A stretch of DNA of 52,870 bases from Candidatus Latescibacterota bacterium (GTDB lineage: Bacteria; Latescibacterota; UBA2968; UBA8231). A model generated the notes under the pieces. That model was not told where the DNA came from and did not search any database. It saw only the letters and a program-made list of their open reading frames with translations. The stretch is taken from positions 1-52,870 of the forward strand of contig JACPJE010000031.1 of NCBI GenBank assembly GCA_016187725.1, given 5' to 3'. Shown one piece after another: positions 18,700 to 27,503 of this stretch (position 1 is the first letter of the stretch; every line of letters starts with the position of its first letter). The position numbers were made by a program, and so were the translations under genes.

Positions 18700-18798
18700 C
18701 GAGATCCTCGGTGAAGGCCTGCCCGTTGGCAGAGATTGGTCCCTATAGGGAATAGCCGAGGTTCTTTTTACCCCTCCTCCTGGAGGGGATTTTTTGTT
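18700..18798 (+). ncRNA. Candidate structured small RNA ending in an intrinsic terminator
   Basis: About 100 bases downstream of a TTGACA promoter with no credible reading frame. A long-range stem pairs CCTCGG (18706-18711) with CCGAGG (18756-18761), extended outward past one mismatch by GAGA with TCTT. It encloses CTGCC-CGTT-GGCAG (18719-18732) and TCCC-TATA-GGGA (18740-18751). It ends in a clean terminator at 18771-18798. I compared it by eye with SRP RNA, 6S, tmRNA and common riboswitch cores and saw no match. It could be a stand-alone sRNA or the leader of a gene since lost, because the next sequence is a decayed gene on the other strand. Confidence 0.5.
18771..18798 (+). terminator. Rho-independent terminator of the candidate small RNA
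   Basis: CCCCTCC (18771-18777), loop TCCT, GGAGGGG (18782-18788), then ATTTTTTGTT. A 7-bp GC-rich stem and a T-run on the plus strand. Confidence 0.8.
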
Positions 18799-18894
18799 AT
18801 TGCCTTGAGGTAGCGCCTCCTGGTCGCGCGGGCAAGCAGTGACCGCTCCTCTGCCCTTCCCAAAAGGGCCGCCCGGATACATCCGGCTGAGTAG

Positions 18895-19250
18895 TTACCA
18901 TCCGGCCCACATATCTGCCAGTCGGATCAGCGGCTCGGCTTCGTCCTTTCGGCTCCGTATCCTGCCCAGCTTGACGCCTCGCAAGCGCAATGCATTCGTC
19001 AGCTCGGCCGCTTTCTTCTGGTCGATCCCGTCGATGCCTTTGCCGATCCCGCGCTCCAGAGCCAGGCCGAGATACCGGAGCCGGCGTTCTGGGCGAGACT
19101 TGTGCCACTTCCGGTTGCCAGTGCCGGCTTCATGCTCAATGGCAAGGCACTGCTCGCGGAAAAGATCCTGATCCTGGGCACTGAGCACCGCCACGACAAC
19201 GAACACCTCAGAAGCCGCATCCTGACCGGATTCGTCCACGTAGCAATATC
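18895..19250 (-). pseudogene. Decayed DUF3800-family gene
   Basis: Translation on the minus strand begins with the family hallmark YVDESG (here CYVDESGQDAASEVFVVVAV) and ends with KDEAEPLIRLADMWAGW then a stop, the expected C-terminal acidic motif. The part between (LALERGIGKGIDGIDQKK) is about 40-50 residues shorter than in intact members, which suggests an in-frame internal deletion, and the tail after ADMWAG is lost. No ATG precedes YVDESG; the sequence beyond it belongs to an NHL-repeat gene on the opposite strand. DUF3800 proteins are of unknown function and often travel with mobile DNA. Family assignment is by motif; decay is inferred. Confidence 0.6.
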
Positions 19251-22200
19251 TACATAGCTGATACCGCGAATCACCGCGTCCGGCGGGTGGATACAAATGG
19301 GATCGTCACCACCATAGCTGGTAGCAGCAACGGCGGGTACTCCGGCGACCAAGGGCCGGCTATCCGGGCGCAGTTGTCCTGGCCATACAGTGTTGTGGTC
19401 GATGCAAACGGGTATGTCTACGTTGGGGACGGCCAGAATAACAGAATCCGCAAGGTGAGCCCTGGAGGCGGACCATTGGCAGGACAACAGGGACCTTTGG
19501 CCAGCCTGTCGATCTCCGCGCTGGCTTTCGACAACACCAATGTAGGGTCTACCTCTCAGAAGATCCTCACGGTCTCAAACACCGGCACCCAGACCCTATC
19601 GATCACAGGCATCCCTGTTATGGGGACCGATGTCGGGCAGTTTGGCGTGTCCCCGACCACAGCGACGATTGCCGCAGGACGAAACCAGACCCTCACCGTG
19701 ACCTTCGCGCCGACCTCGGCGGGGCAGAAATCCGCGGCCCTAGCTATTGCCCACAACGCCCCGGGCAGCCCCTACACCGTACCCCTGAGCGGAAGAGGGA
19801 AACTGCCAAATGTGACGGTATCGGCGGACACCTTGGTGTTTGGCCAGGTGGCGGTGGGGCAGACCAGTAGCCAGGTGCTGACCTTGACGAATAACGCGAC
19901 AGGTCGGTCCCCTGCTTCGACGCTGACGATCCTGACCAGTGATACTGAGGTACCCGCTCTCACTGTGGTGCTGGCCGCCGAGAGCGGGGTCAGTGCAGGT
20001 CCGCCCTCGATCGCAGTGTTCCCGACGGCTCTGAGTTTTGGCTCGGTGGCCCTGGGCCAGAGCAAGAGCCTGACCTTGTCGGTGACCAATGAGGGGGGCA
20101 GCAACCTGCGGGTGCTCAATATCGTGTCGAGCAGCGGGGATGTGACGGTATCGAAGACCGGCTTCTCGCTGGCTCCAGGAGGCGAGGAGTTGCTGACCGT
20201 GACCTTGCAGCCGACGCAGTTGGGCAGCTTCTCGGAGACCCTGGACCTGCCCAGCAATGATCCGGTGCATTCACTGCTGCAAGTATCGCTGCGGGCGACG
20301 ATAGGCACCAGCGGCGGACGGCCATCGCTGGCTTTGGATGTGACCCAGTTGGCCTTTGGCCAGGTGGCCATTGGCGAGACCGGGGAGTTCACCTTGCCGG
20401 TGCGCAACGTTGGGTCAGGGTCGCTGACCATCTCGAACGCGGTGTCGGATAACACCCAGGTGGTGGTGTCCCCCACCACCTTGACCGTGCCGCCCCAGGA
20501 GACCCGATCCCTGACCGTGCGCTTCCGGCCCCTGCCGGGACGGGAGCGGTCCGGACGGGTGACCCTGTTCAGCAATGATACAGCGCAATCCCAGGTGGGC
20601 GTGAGCTGGTCAGCTTTGGATGTCCGGTCCCCCTATCTGGAGGTGACCGCGCTCAAACCCGCAGACAGGGCCTCTGGCGTGAGCACCAGCACCGAACTCC
20701 AGTTGACCTTCAGCGAGCCGCTCTTCTTCCGGCGGGGCTTCACCGCCCTGGATGCCGAGTTGCGCCCAGAACCCCTGTCCGGTCTCCTTCTCGATGACCT
20801 GCAGGTGCGCGGCGATGGCCGCACCGTGGTGATCCCGGTGCAACTGGCGCGCAACCAGGTGTATCGCCTGGTCATCTACGGAGCCACCGGCAGATCCGGG
20901 CTAGAACTCTTCGACATGGTAGAGGCCACCTTCTCCACCGGCACGGCCCCACCCGTCTTGGCTACCCTTTCCGGAACGGTGGACCTGGAAGCCGGCCAGC
21001 AACTGGACGGCTCAGTGTACCTCTTCGACCCGGCGCACCTGCTGACCGCCCAATCCAGCGTAGCCCTGGATGGCAGCTTTGAACTGAGCGGGGTATCCGA
21101 GGGCACCTATAACCTGTACGTAGATGGCAACCTGGCCGATGGCCGCCTGGCCAGCGGGTCCTATGACGCCAATGGGGATGGCCTGGCCGATGCCTTGCAG
21201 GTGCGGGCCGGGGTGAACCAGACCGGCCTGCGGATCACCCCGGAGGTCCGCAGCAGCGCAGCGCCGACCGTGTCCAGCAACCTGGTACAGGTGGATCTGG
21301 ACAGCACCGCGGGCAACCAGCGGCAGACCTCCCTGGGGAACGTGCAGACCGACCAGGAGGTGGTGCTGGAGATCTACGCCACCCAGGCCGAGCAGTGGAC
21401 CGGCGGCGCGGTGACCGTGGCCTACGACACCAGCAAGGTCTACTTCGCCGGTGCCGAAGAGGGAGAAAATCTACTGAGGAAGAACGGGGGCACTGCCCTG
21501 TTCCTCAGCCACGTGGACCCGGTGGCCTTGACTGTGGAGTACGGCGGGGCGATCATGGGACCGACCGCCGCCACCGCAGTGTCGGGCAGTGGTCTGCTGG
21601 GCCGCTTCCGCTTCACCACTCTGGAGAGCTTCTCCGGGCAGACCGACTTGCAGGTCACCCACCTGAGTCTGCAGACCCTGGCGGGCAAGACCAAGGTGGA
21701 GCCGAACCTGACGGTTTCGCTGAGCAGCGCCGCAGCCCAGGAATCCTCGTCTGGGCCGGTGTCCATGGATTTCAACCAGGCCACTGGCGACCAGGGCTTG
21801 CGGATCGGCGGCAGCGCGACGGTGGGCAAGCAGTATCCGATGCATTTGCACGTGGCCAATGCCCCCCAGATCGACGGCTGGAGTGTGACCATCGACTACG
21901 ATCCCATCCAGGTGCGCTATGTGAGCGGGAGCTTTGCTCCCAGCACCTTTATCGCGGGCCTGACGCCCCTGGTGGATGAGCGCCAGGGCCGCGTGAATGT
22001 GAGCGGGGCGGTCCTGGTGGGCAGCGGGAAGGCTTCGGGGAATGGTATGCTGGGCACCGTGACCTTTGAGGTGTTGGCGGGCTTTGGCGGCCGCACGGAG
22101 TTGGTGATTCCGCAGGTCAGCTTCAAACATGTGGACACCGGCGAGGAGATCCTGACCACCCACGCCACCGCCATCATCACCCAGGAGGCAGCCACCGGCG

Positions 22201-22688
22201 GACTGGCCGGGGACTTCAACGGGGACAACCAGGTCAACTTCAGCGACTTCTTCCTCTTCGCCGATGCCTTTGGCGGCAGCGATCCCCAATATGACCTGAG
22301 CGGGGATGGCCCGGTGAACTTCAGCGACTTCTTCCTCTTTGCCGATGCCTTTGGCAGCGAGGTCCGGGCCAAGCTGATGGAACTTGCCCACCAGTACCTC
22401 GGCTTGCCCGCAGGGCCAACCCTGGAACAGAATTATCCCAACCCCTTCAATGCCCAGACCACCATCCCCTATGAGTTGCCCCAGGCCGGTCCGGTCAGGT
22501 TGGAGGTCTATGACCTATTGGGGCAGCGGGTGCGCCTTCTGGTAGACCAAACCCAGGAGGCCGGGTCCCATCAGGCGATCTGGGATGGCCGGGACGGACA
22601 GGGCCAGACCATGGCCAGCGGGATCTACCTCTACCGCGTCGAGGCCGGCCCCTTCAGCGCCGTGCGGAGATTGGCCGTGGTGAAATGA
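19185..22688 (+). pseudogene. 5'-truncated NHL / choice-of-anchor / cohesin / dockerin / T9SS-type surface protein
   Basis: The frame opens at 19185 without signal peptide. Recognisable NHL-repeat sequence starts at about 19240 (NIYIADTANHRVRRVD), upstream of the first usable GTG at 19287, so the 5' end of the gene is missing and joined to the DUF3800 remnant. From 19287 (1133 aa): one NHL blade (about 1-65), four HYDIN/choice-of-anchor-D beta domains (about 70-445), an SbsA-like Ig domain (about 450-545), a CarboxypepD-like fold, two cohesin-like domains (about 665-810 and 825-960), two dockerin-like repeats VNFSDFFLFADAFG (about 976-1025) and a FlgD-like C-terminal sorting domain (LEQNYPNPFN ... 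GIYLYRV). The intact parent was a large secreted protein. Expression of the truncated form is doubtful. Confidence 0.75.
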
Positions 22689-22689
22689 C

Positions 22690-22740
22690 CTAGCGCGGGA
22701 TCACCGGCAGGAGCAGGTGGGAGGAAGAAACCCACGTGGA
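22690..22740 (-). pseudogene. Remnant of a CocE 3' end
   Basis: Minus-strand codons read SSHLLLPVIPR and stop, one base after the stop of the NHL gene. The intact CocE-type gene ends with PSHLLLPVIPR and stop at 23107. Over the last ten codons all nucleotide differences are synonymous (CAC/CAT, CTC/TTG, CGC/AGG). This is a second copy of the gene's 3' terminus in the same orientation, about 415 bases away. Confidence 0.6.
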
Positions 22741-22743
22741 GAG

Positions 22744-22772
22744 TTGAGCCCTCCCGACGAGCTTGCTATATT
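22744..22772 (+). promoter_or_regulatory. Sigma-70-type promoter for the small membrane protein pair
   Basis: TTGAGC at 22744-22749 and TATATT at 22767-22772 with 17 bases between, 20 bases before the ATG at 22793. Confidence 0.5.
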
Positions 22773-22792
22773 CTCTTCGAAAGGCAGACTGA

Positions 22793-23011
22793 ATGCGCCT
22801 CAACAAAGAACAGATCAAAGCAGCAGCATCAATGTGGTCCACCCTGGGGAATATTGGCTTCCTGGGATTGGCCGTTGGCGCCATGCTCAAAGAGAGTTTT
22901 TCACTGACCCCCATCGCGTTCCTCTTGATCGGCATAGGCTGGACTACTTGCCACTTGGTCAGTATCGCCATGTTGAGTTTGTGGAGGGAGGATTGGCATG
23001 AATCCCGCTGA
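22793..23011 (+). CDS. Small two-TM membrane protein, 72 aa
   Basis: MRLNKEQIKAAASMWSTLGN opens an amphipathic start, followed by two hydrophobic segments (residues about 18-33 and 38-62) and a charged tail (WREDWHESR). GAAAGG lies about 10 bases before the ATG. The architecture recalls small DUF6722-type proteins of unknown function, but the match is loose. The tail overlaps the next small gene by 14 bases. It lies between two copies of the CocE gene terminus. Likely an inner-membrane protein; function unknown. Confidence 0.65.
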   Translation: MRLNKEQIKAAASMWSTLGNIGFLGLAVGAMLKESFSLTPIAFLLIGIGWTTCHLVSIAMLSLWREDWHESR

Positions 23012-23096
23012 GATGATCGGGATTTTCCTGATCGCCATGAGCGCCGTTGGCCTCGCCTTCTTCTTCATCTTGAAGAAAATCCAGAAGACCAAATAA
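22998..23096 (+). CDS. Single-TM small membrane protein, 32 aa
   Basis: A 32-residue protein starting MNPAEMIGIFLIAMSAVG with one membrane helix and a basic end (LKKIQKTK), which predicts N-out/C-in topology. GGGAGG sits 7 bases upstream of the ATG at 22998, inside the end of the 72-aa gene, so the two are translationally coupled. It is too short for most automatic gene calling. The pair probably acts together; function unknown. Confidence 0.6.
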   Translation: MNPAEMIGIFLIAMSAVGLAFFFILKKIQKTK

Positions 23097-23106
23097 ACTG
23101 GCTATC

Positions 23107-24777
23107 CTACCTCGGGATCACCGGCAGCAACAGATGGGAGGGATAGGCGCGGGAATGGTGGACAGTCTGCCGGGCCGCACGCAACTCGCTGTCCATGCCG
23201 AACTCGTGCCCGGTGTTGGGATTGCGGTCGAAGCGCGGGAAATTGCTCGAACTGACCTCCAGGCGCAAGCAATGGCCCTTCTTGAACACATTGGCCGTCA
23301 CCCACAGGTCGATCTCGTACTCGCAGACCTGGCCCTCCTTGAGGAGTTTGGGGGTCTTCCCGCCTTCGCGGTACCGGGCGCGCGCGATCCCGTCGCACAG
23401 GCTCATGGCGTACCCGTCGGGCCGCAGGTCCACCAGCTTGCCGGTCCAGTCCGTGTCCAGGCCGTCAGTGGCTGCGTAGAGCACCAGCTTCACCGGCCCG
23501 GTGACCTCCAGATCCCCTTCGAGGGGGGCGCTGGTGTAGCACAGCACGTCGCCGCGCATCTCCACGGGCCGTTGGTCGTACGGGCCCCAGGGCACGATGT
23601 GGGGCGAGCAGCAGTTGTTGCCGCCCAGGGTCTGCACCGGGTAGCGAGGGTCGTAGATAAAGGCGTCCAGGGGTTCTTCACCGGACGACTCAGGGGCGAG
23701 CACCCCGTCCCCCAGCAGGCTGTTGGCCTGCCCCCCCGAATGGAGGTGCCACTTCTGCCATTGGGTGCGCGCCAGGGGCCATTCCCACTCGTCGCGCCAG
23801 AGGTTCTCCCCCATGATGAAGAGCCGCAAGGGAGCCTCGGCCAGCACCCCGTTCTCCTGGCCCTTGAGCCAGTAGTCGAACCAGCGCTGCTCCGCGCTTT
23901 CCAGATCCACCATGGAGCCGGCCCCAAAGTCCACGTCGCCGGTGCGCACTGACATGCTCAGGGCATGGGGCCAGGGCCCGCAGATCAGCTTGCTCTGCCG
24001 GGCCTGGGGCGTGGCTCCGTGCAGGCGCAGGCCGTTGAAATTGACGAAGGCGGCCTTGGAATACAGGTCGAACCACCCCCCCATGTTGAAGGCCGGCGCC
24101 TCGATCTGGTCCCACTTGTCCTCATTGCTGATGGCCTGCCAGTACTCGTCGTCCGAGGGGTGGCGCACCCAGTCCTTCCAGAAGGGCAAGTCCCGGCCAG
24201 CGGCGCGGTCGGCCTCGATCAGGGGCAGGGTGCGGAAGAGTTCGGTCCAGTTGTGGTACTCGATGCTCTGCGCGGTGCGGCCATTGGTGCGCATCCCCCA
24301 GGTAAAGAGCACCCCCAGTTGAAAGGCTCCCTGGGTGTAATTGGGTGACTCCCAGTAGTTGCTGGGGGTGACGCGGGGGACCATGCACTTGAGAAACTGG
24401 CTGCGGTGTGGCGCGCTAGTCCATTGTGTGGTGCCGACATAGGAGGCCCCGGCTGTGCCGATCCTGCCATTGCACCAGGCCTGGCGGCCCACCCACTCCT
24501 GGGTGTCGTACCCGTCGGGACCTTCCTGGTGAAAGGCGTAGTACACCCCCTCCGAATCCCAGCGCCCCCGGCAGTCTTGGATGGCGCAGGCATACCCGTT
24601 GTTGGCCAGGCGCCGGCCCTTCTCGATCAGCGCGGCCCCGTTGTTGTCGTACGGGGTGCGGATCAGCACCACCGGATGGGGGCCAGGGATATCGGGCAGA
24701 TAGAGATCCGCCGATAACTTCACCCCATCCCGCATGGGTACCTTGACGTCCAATTCCATGCGCACACCGCAGTTCAT
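23107..24777 (-). CDS. CocE/NonD family hydrolase (X-Pro dipeptidyl-peptidase-like)
   Basis: 556-aa alpha/beta hydrolase of the cocaine-esterase/S15 group. Start at 24777 (GAGGCGG upstream, 7 bases after the Gfo/Idh stop). Visible: VPMRDGVKLSADLYLP opening strand, IQDCRGRWDSEG, nucleophile GTAGASYVGTTQW (Ser112), GGWFDLYSKAA and the His in CGPWPHAL. The C-terminal jelly roll (PLEGDLEVTGPVKLVLYAA ... KGHCLRLEVSSSNFPRFDRN) is typical. No signal peptide, so cytoplasmic. Hydrolyses an acyl ester or amide; in this operon perhaps an acylated sugar or other dehydrogenase substrate (inference). Its last codons are duplicated at 22690. Confidence 0.88.
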   Translation of the reverse strand: MNCGVRMELDVKVPMRDGVKLSADLYLPDIPGPHPVVLIRTPYDNNGAALIEKGRRLANNGYACAIQDCRGRWDSEGVYYAFHQEGPDGYDTQEWVGRQAWCNGRIGTAGASYVGTTQWTSAPHRSQFLKCMVPRVTPSNYWESPNYTQGAFQLGVLFTWGMRTNGRTAQSIEYHNWTELFRTLPLIEADRAAGRDLPFWKDWVRHPSDDEYWQAISNEDKWDQIEAPAFNMGGWFDLYSKAAFVNFNGLRLHGATPQARQSKLICGPWPHALSMSVRTGDVDFGAGSMVDLESAEQRWFDYWLKGQENGVLAEAPLRLFIMGENLWRDEWEWPLARTQWQKWHLHSGGQANSLLGDGVLAPESSGEEPLDAFIYDPRYPVQTLGGNNCCSPHIVPWGPYDQRPVEMRGDVLCYTSAPLEGDLEVTGPVKLVLYAATDGLDTDWTGKLVDLRPDGYAMSLCDGIARARYREGGKTPKLLKEGQVCEYEIDLWVTANVFKKGHCLRLEVSSSNFPRFDRNPNTGHEFGMDSELRAARQTVHHSRAYPSHLLLPVIPR

Positions 24778-24784
24778 GGCCGCC

Positions 24785-25891
24785 TCAGGGGTCCAACTGG
24801 CCCGGCGCCAAACCCAGGGGCAGGGGGGCCGGCCGCTTGCAGGTGCTCTCCAGGTCCACGTGTTTCCCCTGCGCCGAGGAATCGTGGAAGGCATGCATCA
24901 GATCTAGCACGTGGTAGACCAGTTCGGGGCTGGCGCGGTGGGGCCTTCCCGATCGCTGGGCATAGGCCATGTCGGCCACCCCGATGCTGCGCGTGTTCTC
25001 GGCGTACCCGTGGGTGAGGGGGATCTCGCTCCAGTCAGCCGCTCCGGCCCTTCGCACCTTGACCGGCCCGCCGAAGCCGTTGGGATCTGGCACGCTCAGC
25101 GACCCTTCCGTTCCGTAGATCTCGATGCGCGGCACCTGGCCCGCCCACACGTCGAAGCTGGTGGTGATGGTGCCGATGGCCCCGCTGTGGAACTCCATGA
25201 TGCCGGCCACGTGGGTGGGAATCTCCACCTGGATCTTCTGGCCGTACTTGGCCTGGCTGGTGATGGTGCGCTCGGGAAAGGTGATGCGCGTCGACCCAGT
25301 GACCCTCCGCACCGGCCCCATCAGCATCACCAGGGCGGTCAGGTAATAGGGCCCCATGTCGAACATCGGCCCCCCGCCCTTGTGATAGAAGAAGGCCGGG
25401 TCCGGATGCCAGCTCTCGTGGCCATGGCAGAGCATGAAAGTGGTGGAGGCCACTGGCTGGCCGATCCAGCCCTCGTCGATGAGCTTGCGGCAGGTCTGCA
25501 GCCCGCCCCCGAAAAAGGTATCCGGGGCCGCCCCCAGGCGCAGGCCTTTCCTTTTGGCCAGCTCCACCATCTTCCTGCCGTCCTCGCGCCACACGGCCAG
25601 GGGTTTCTCGTTGTACACTGCCTTGCCGGCTTCCAGGGCCGCCAGTCCCACCTCGGCGTGGGCCCGGGGGATGGTGAGGTTGACGACGATCTGGATCTCT
25701 GGGTCCTTCAGCAGCTCTTCCACCGCGCAGGCCCTGGGCACCCCGAACTCCTCGGCCCTGGCCTTGGCCCGCTCGGGCAGCAGATCGGCGCAGGCCGCCA
25801 CTTCGAGGATGGGGAAGGTCCTGGCGATCTTCAGATAGGCCGCGCTGATGGCCCCGCAGCCGACAATGCCGATCCTGGTCTTCTCGCTCAT
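24785..25891 (-). CDS. Gfo/Idh/MocA family oxidoreductase 1
   Basis: 368 aa. N-terminal Rossmann fold [16 protein letters not shown], then NEKPLAV, the EKP-type catalytic lysine signature of the family, and the C-terminal beta-sheet domain with [21 protein letters not shown]. Such enzymes oxidise or reduce sugars, inositols or related polyols with NAD(P). Start at 25891 has AAGGAG. It lies between the CBS gene and CocE on the same strand and its TGA is 7 bases before the CocE start. Substrate unknown. Confidence 0.9.
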   Translation of the reverse strand: MSEKTRIGIVGCGAISAAYLKIARTFPILEVAACADLLPERAKARAEEFGVPRACAVEELLKDPEIQIVVNLTIPRAHAEVGLAALEAGKAVYNEKPLAVWREDGRKMVELAKRKGLRLGAAPDTFFGGGLQTCRKLIDEGWIGQPVASTTFMLCHGHESWHPDPAFFYHKGGGPMFDMGPYYLTALVMLMGPVRRVTGSTRITFPERTITSQAKYGQKIQVEIPTHVAGIMEFHSGAIGTITTSFDVWAGQVPRIEIYGTEGSLSVPDPNGFGGPVKVRRAGAADWSEIPLTHGYAENTRSIGVADMAYAQRSGRPHRASPELVYHVLDLMHAFHDSSAQGKHVDLESTCKRPAPLPLGLAPGQLDP

Positions 25892-25910
25892 GCGCTGTGC
25901 TCCTTCCCAC

Positions 25911-26354
25911 TCAACCCCCGTATCCTCCGCCCGTGATATACTGCTCCAGGTGCCGGATGGTGCTGGCCTGTTCGGTGATGATGGATTTGACCACATCCCC
26001 GATGCTGACGATGCCGACCACTTCCCCCTTTTCCATGGCCGGCAGGTGGCGGACGCGCTTGGTGGTCATCAGCGCCATGCATTCCTCCACGGTGTGGTCG
26101 GGCCCCACGTAATAGACCAGCGGGGTCATGAGTTCGTCTACCGCCGTGGTCCTGGAGGAGCGCCCCTGGAGGATGACCTTGCGGGCGTAGTCGCGTTCGG
26201 TGATGATGCCCACCAGCTTGCCGGCTTCCATGACCAGCAGGGCACCGATATTCTTCTCTGCCATCAGCTCCAGCGCCCGGTACACCGAGGCGTTGGGGGC
26301 TATGGACCAGATCTGCCCGCCCTTGCCCTGCAAGAGTTCTCTGACCGTGCTCAT
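25911..26354 (-). CDS. Two-CBS-domain protein
   Basis: 147 aa consisting of two CBS domains in tandem: [20 protein letters not shown] to [13 protein letters not shown] (about 14-62) and [20 protein letters not shown] to [14 protein letters not shown] (about 80-128). Such free-standing pairs usually bind adenine nucleotides (AMP, ATP or NAD) and regulate partners. Start at 26354 has AAAGGAGG. A weak promoter, TTGCCC-17-TATCGT on the minus strand (26434-26462), could serve it separately from the operon. It is unusual to find it between sugar oxidoreductases; an energy-sensing role is inference. Confidence 0.9.
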   Translation of the reverse strand: MSTVRELLQGKGGQIWSIAPNASVYRALELMAEKNIGALLVMEAGKLVGIITERDYARKVILQGRSSRTTAVDELMTPLVYYVGPDHTVEECMALMTTKRVRHLPAMEKGEVVGIVSIGDVVKSIITEQASTIRHLEQYITGGGYGG

Positions 26355-26467
26355 CGCCGCGACCTCCTTTGGGATGGGTTCCGCCGCCCTGCCGTCCTCC
26401 GCGCCTGGTGTGGGGTAACTGCCGATGGCCGATACGATAAGCAAACCCCAGCCACAGGGCAACAGAA

Positions 26468-27499
26468 TTAAACCCTGACCTCCCGCCCCTGGGCCGAGGA
26501 CTCGTAGATCCCCACCAGGATGCGCTGCACGGCCAGGGCCTCGGCGAAACGCACCTGCGGCTCCCCCACCCCCCGGATGGCGGCCACGAACTCCTGGTGT
26601 TCGGCCGCCGTGCGGTCCTCCACCTCGGCCTCCACCGCCAGCTCGTGGGGCATGATCTCGCTTTTCTTCTCCAGCTCCACGGTGCGGCTGCCCTCCTTGG
26701 CCACCCCCAGCACCCCGAGGATCTCGAAGCCCACCCCCCGACTGGTGGGATGGGTGAGCCAGCTGCCGTCGATGGACATGGAGGACCCGTCGGCGAAACG
26801 GACGTGGGCGTGGCCGAAATCCTCCGCCGTCACCTCGCTGACCGGGCCCTCAAAGTTGATGGGCGGATCGGGCATCTTGTCGATGCGGCGGAAACAGGAA
26901 GCGCTCACGGTCACCGGTTCTGGGCAGCCCAGCACCCAGATGGCCGCGTCGAGGATATGCACCACGGTGCCGGCCATCACCCCGCCGAAGGAATACTCCC
27001 GGCGGTGGTGGTAGCGGCCCCAGGGGTAATTCATGATGTGGCCGCTCCACACCCGGGTGTGGTAGACCTGCCCCAATCCCCCCTCGGCGATGAACTTCCT
27101 GAGCGCCCGGTCCACCCGGCTCTGCCTGGTCTGGAACCCCATGGTGAAGAGCCGGCCAGCCTTTTTGGCCGCCTCGACCATGGCCTCGGCCTCGGCCCGG
27201 TCCATGCACAGGGGCTTTTCGCACAGCACATGGGCCCCGGCCTCAAAGGCCGCGATGCTCTGAGGGGCGTGGTACCGGGCCGGGGAGGCCACCACCACGT
27301 ACTCTGGTTTCTCGGTCTTGAGCAGGGCATCCAGGTCAGTGTACGCCTGGGGCACCTGGAGTTCCTGGGCGGCCTTCCTACCCGCCTCTTCGCTGGGATC
27401 GCACACGGCCACCACCTGGGCCTGGGGCACCTTGGCCAGAGCTTTGAGGTGTTCCCTGCCCATCAGGCCGGCGCCCAGCACTGCGGTTCTGACCTTCAT
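26468..27499 (-). CDS. Gfo/Idh/MocA family oxidoreductase 2
   Basis: 343 aa: AVLGAGLMGREHLKAL Rossmann loop, CEKPLCMDRAEAEAMV with the catalytic Lys, and the substrate domain with YSFGGVMAGTVVHILDAAIW carrying the conserved Asp and His. Only weakly similar by eye to the first family member in the operon, so the two probably act on different intermediates. It starts 4 bases after the stop of the alcohol dehydrogenase gene. NAD(P)-dependent sugar or polyol dehydrogenase; substrate unknown. Confidence 0.9.
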   Translation of the reverse strand: MKVRTAVLGAGLMGREHLKALAKVPQAQVVAVCDPSEEAGRKAAQELQVPQAYTDLDALLKTEKPEYVVVASPARYHAPQSIAAFEAGAHVLCEKPLCMDRAEAEAMVEAAKKAGRLFTMGFQTRQSRVDRALRKFIAEGGLGQVYHTRVWSGHIMNYPWGRYHHRREYSFGGVMAGTVVHILDAAIWVLGCPEPVTVSASCFRRIDKMPDPPINFEGPVSEVTAEDFGHAHVRFADGSSMSIDGSWLTHPTSRGVGFEILGVLGVAKEGSRTVELEKKSEIMPHELAVEAEVEDRTAAEHQEFVAAIRGVGEPQVRFAEALAVQRILVGIYESSAQGREVRV

Positions 27500-27503
27500 C
27501 GCC

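Noticed and set aside
18740..18751. The TCCCTATAGGGA palindrome as a protein operator
   Set aside because: It lies inside nested RNA-like stems ending in a terminator, so an RNA hairpin is the simpler explanation.
22690..22971. A 93-codon minus-strand frame ending in SHLLLPVIPR
   Set aside because: Only the last codons are meaningful (CocE terminus remnant). The rest is antisense to the small membrane protein.
26440..26460. TGGC...TTTGCT on the minus strand before the CBS gene
   Set aside because: GG and GC are 9 bases apart, one short for sigma-54; a weak sigma-70 reading fits better.
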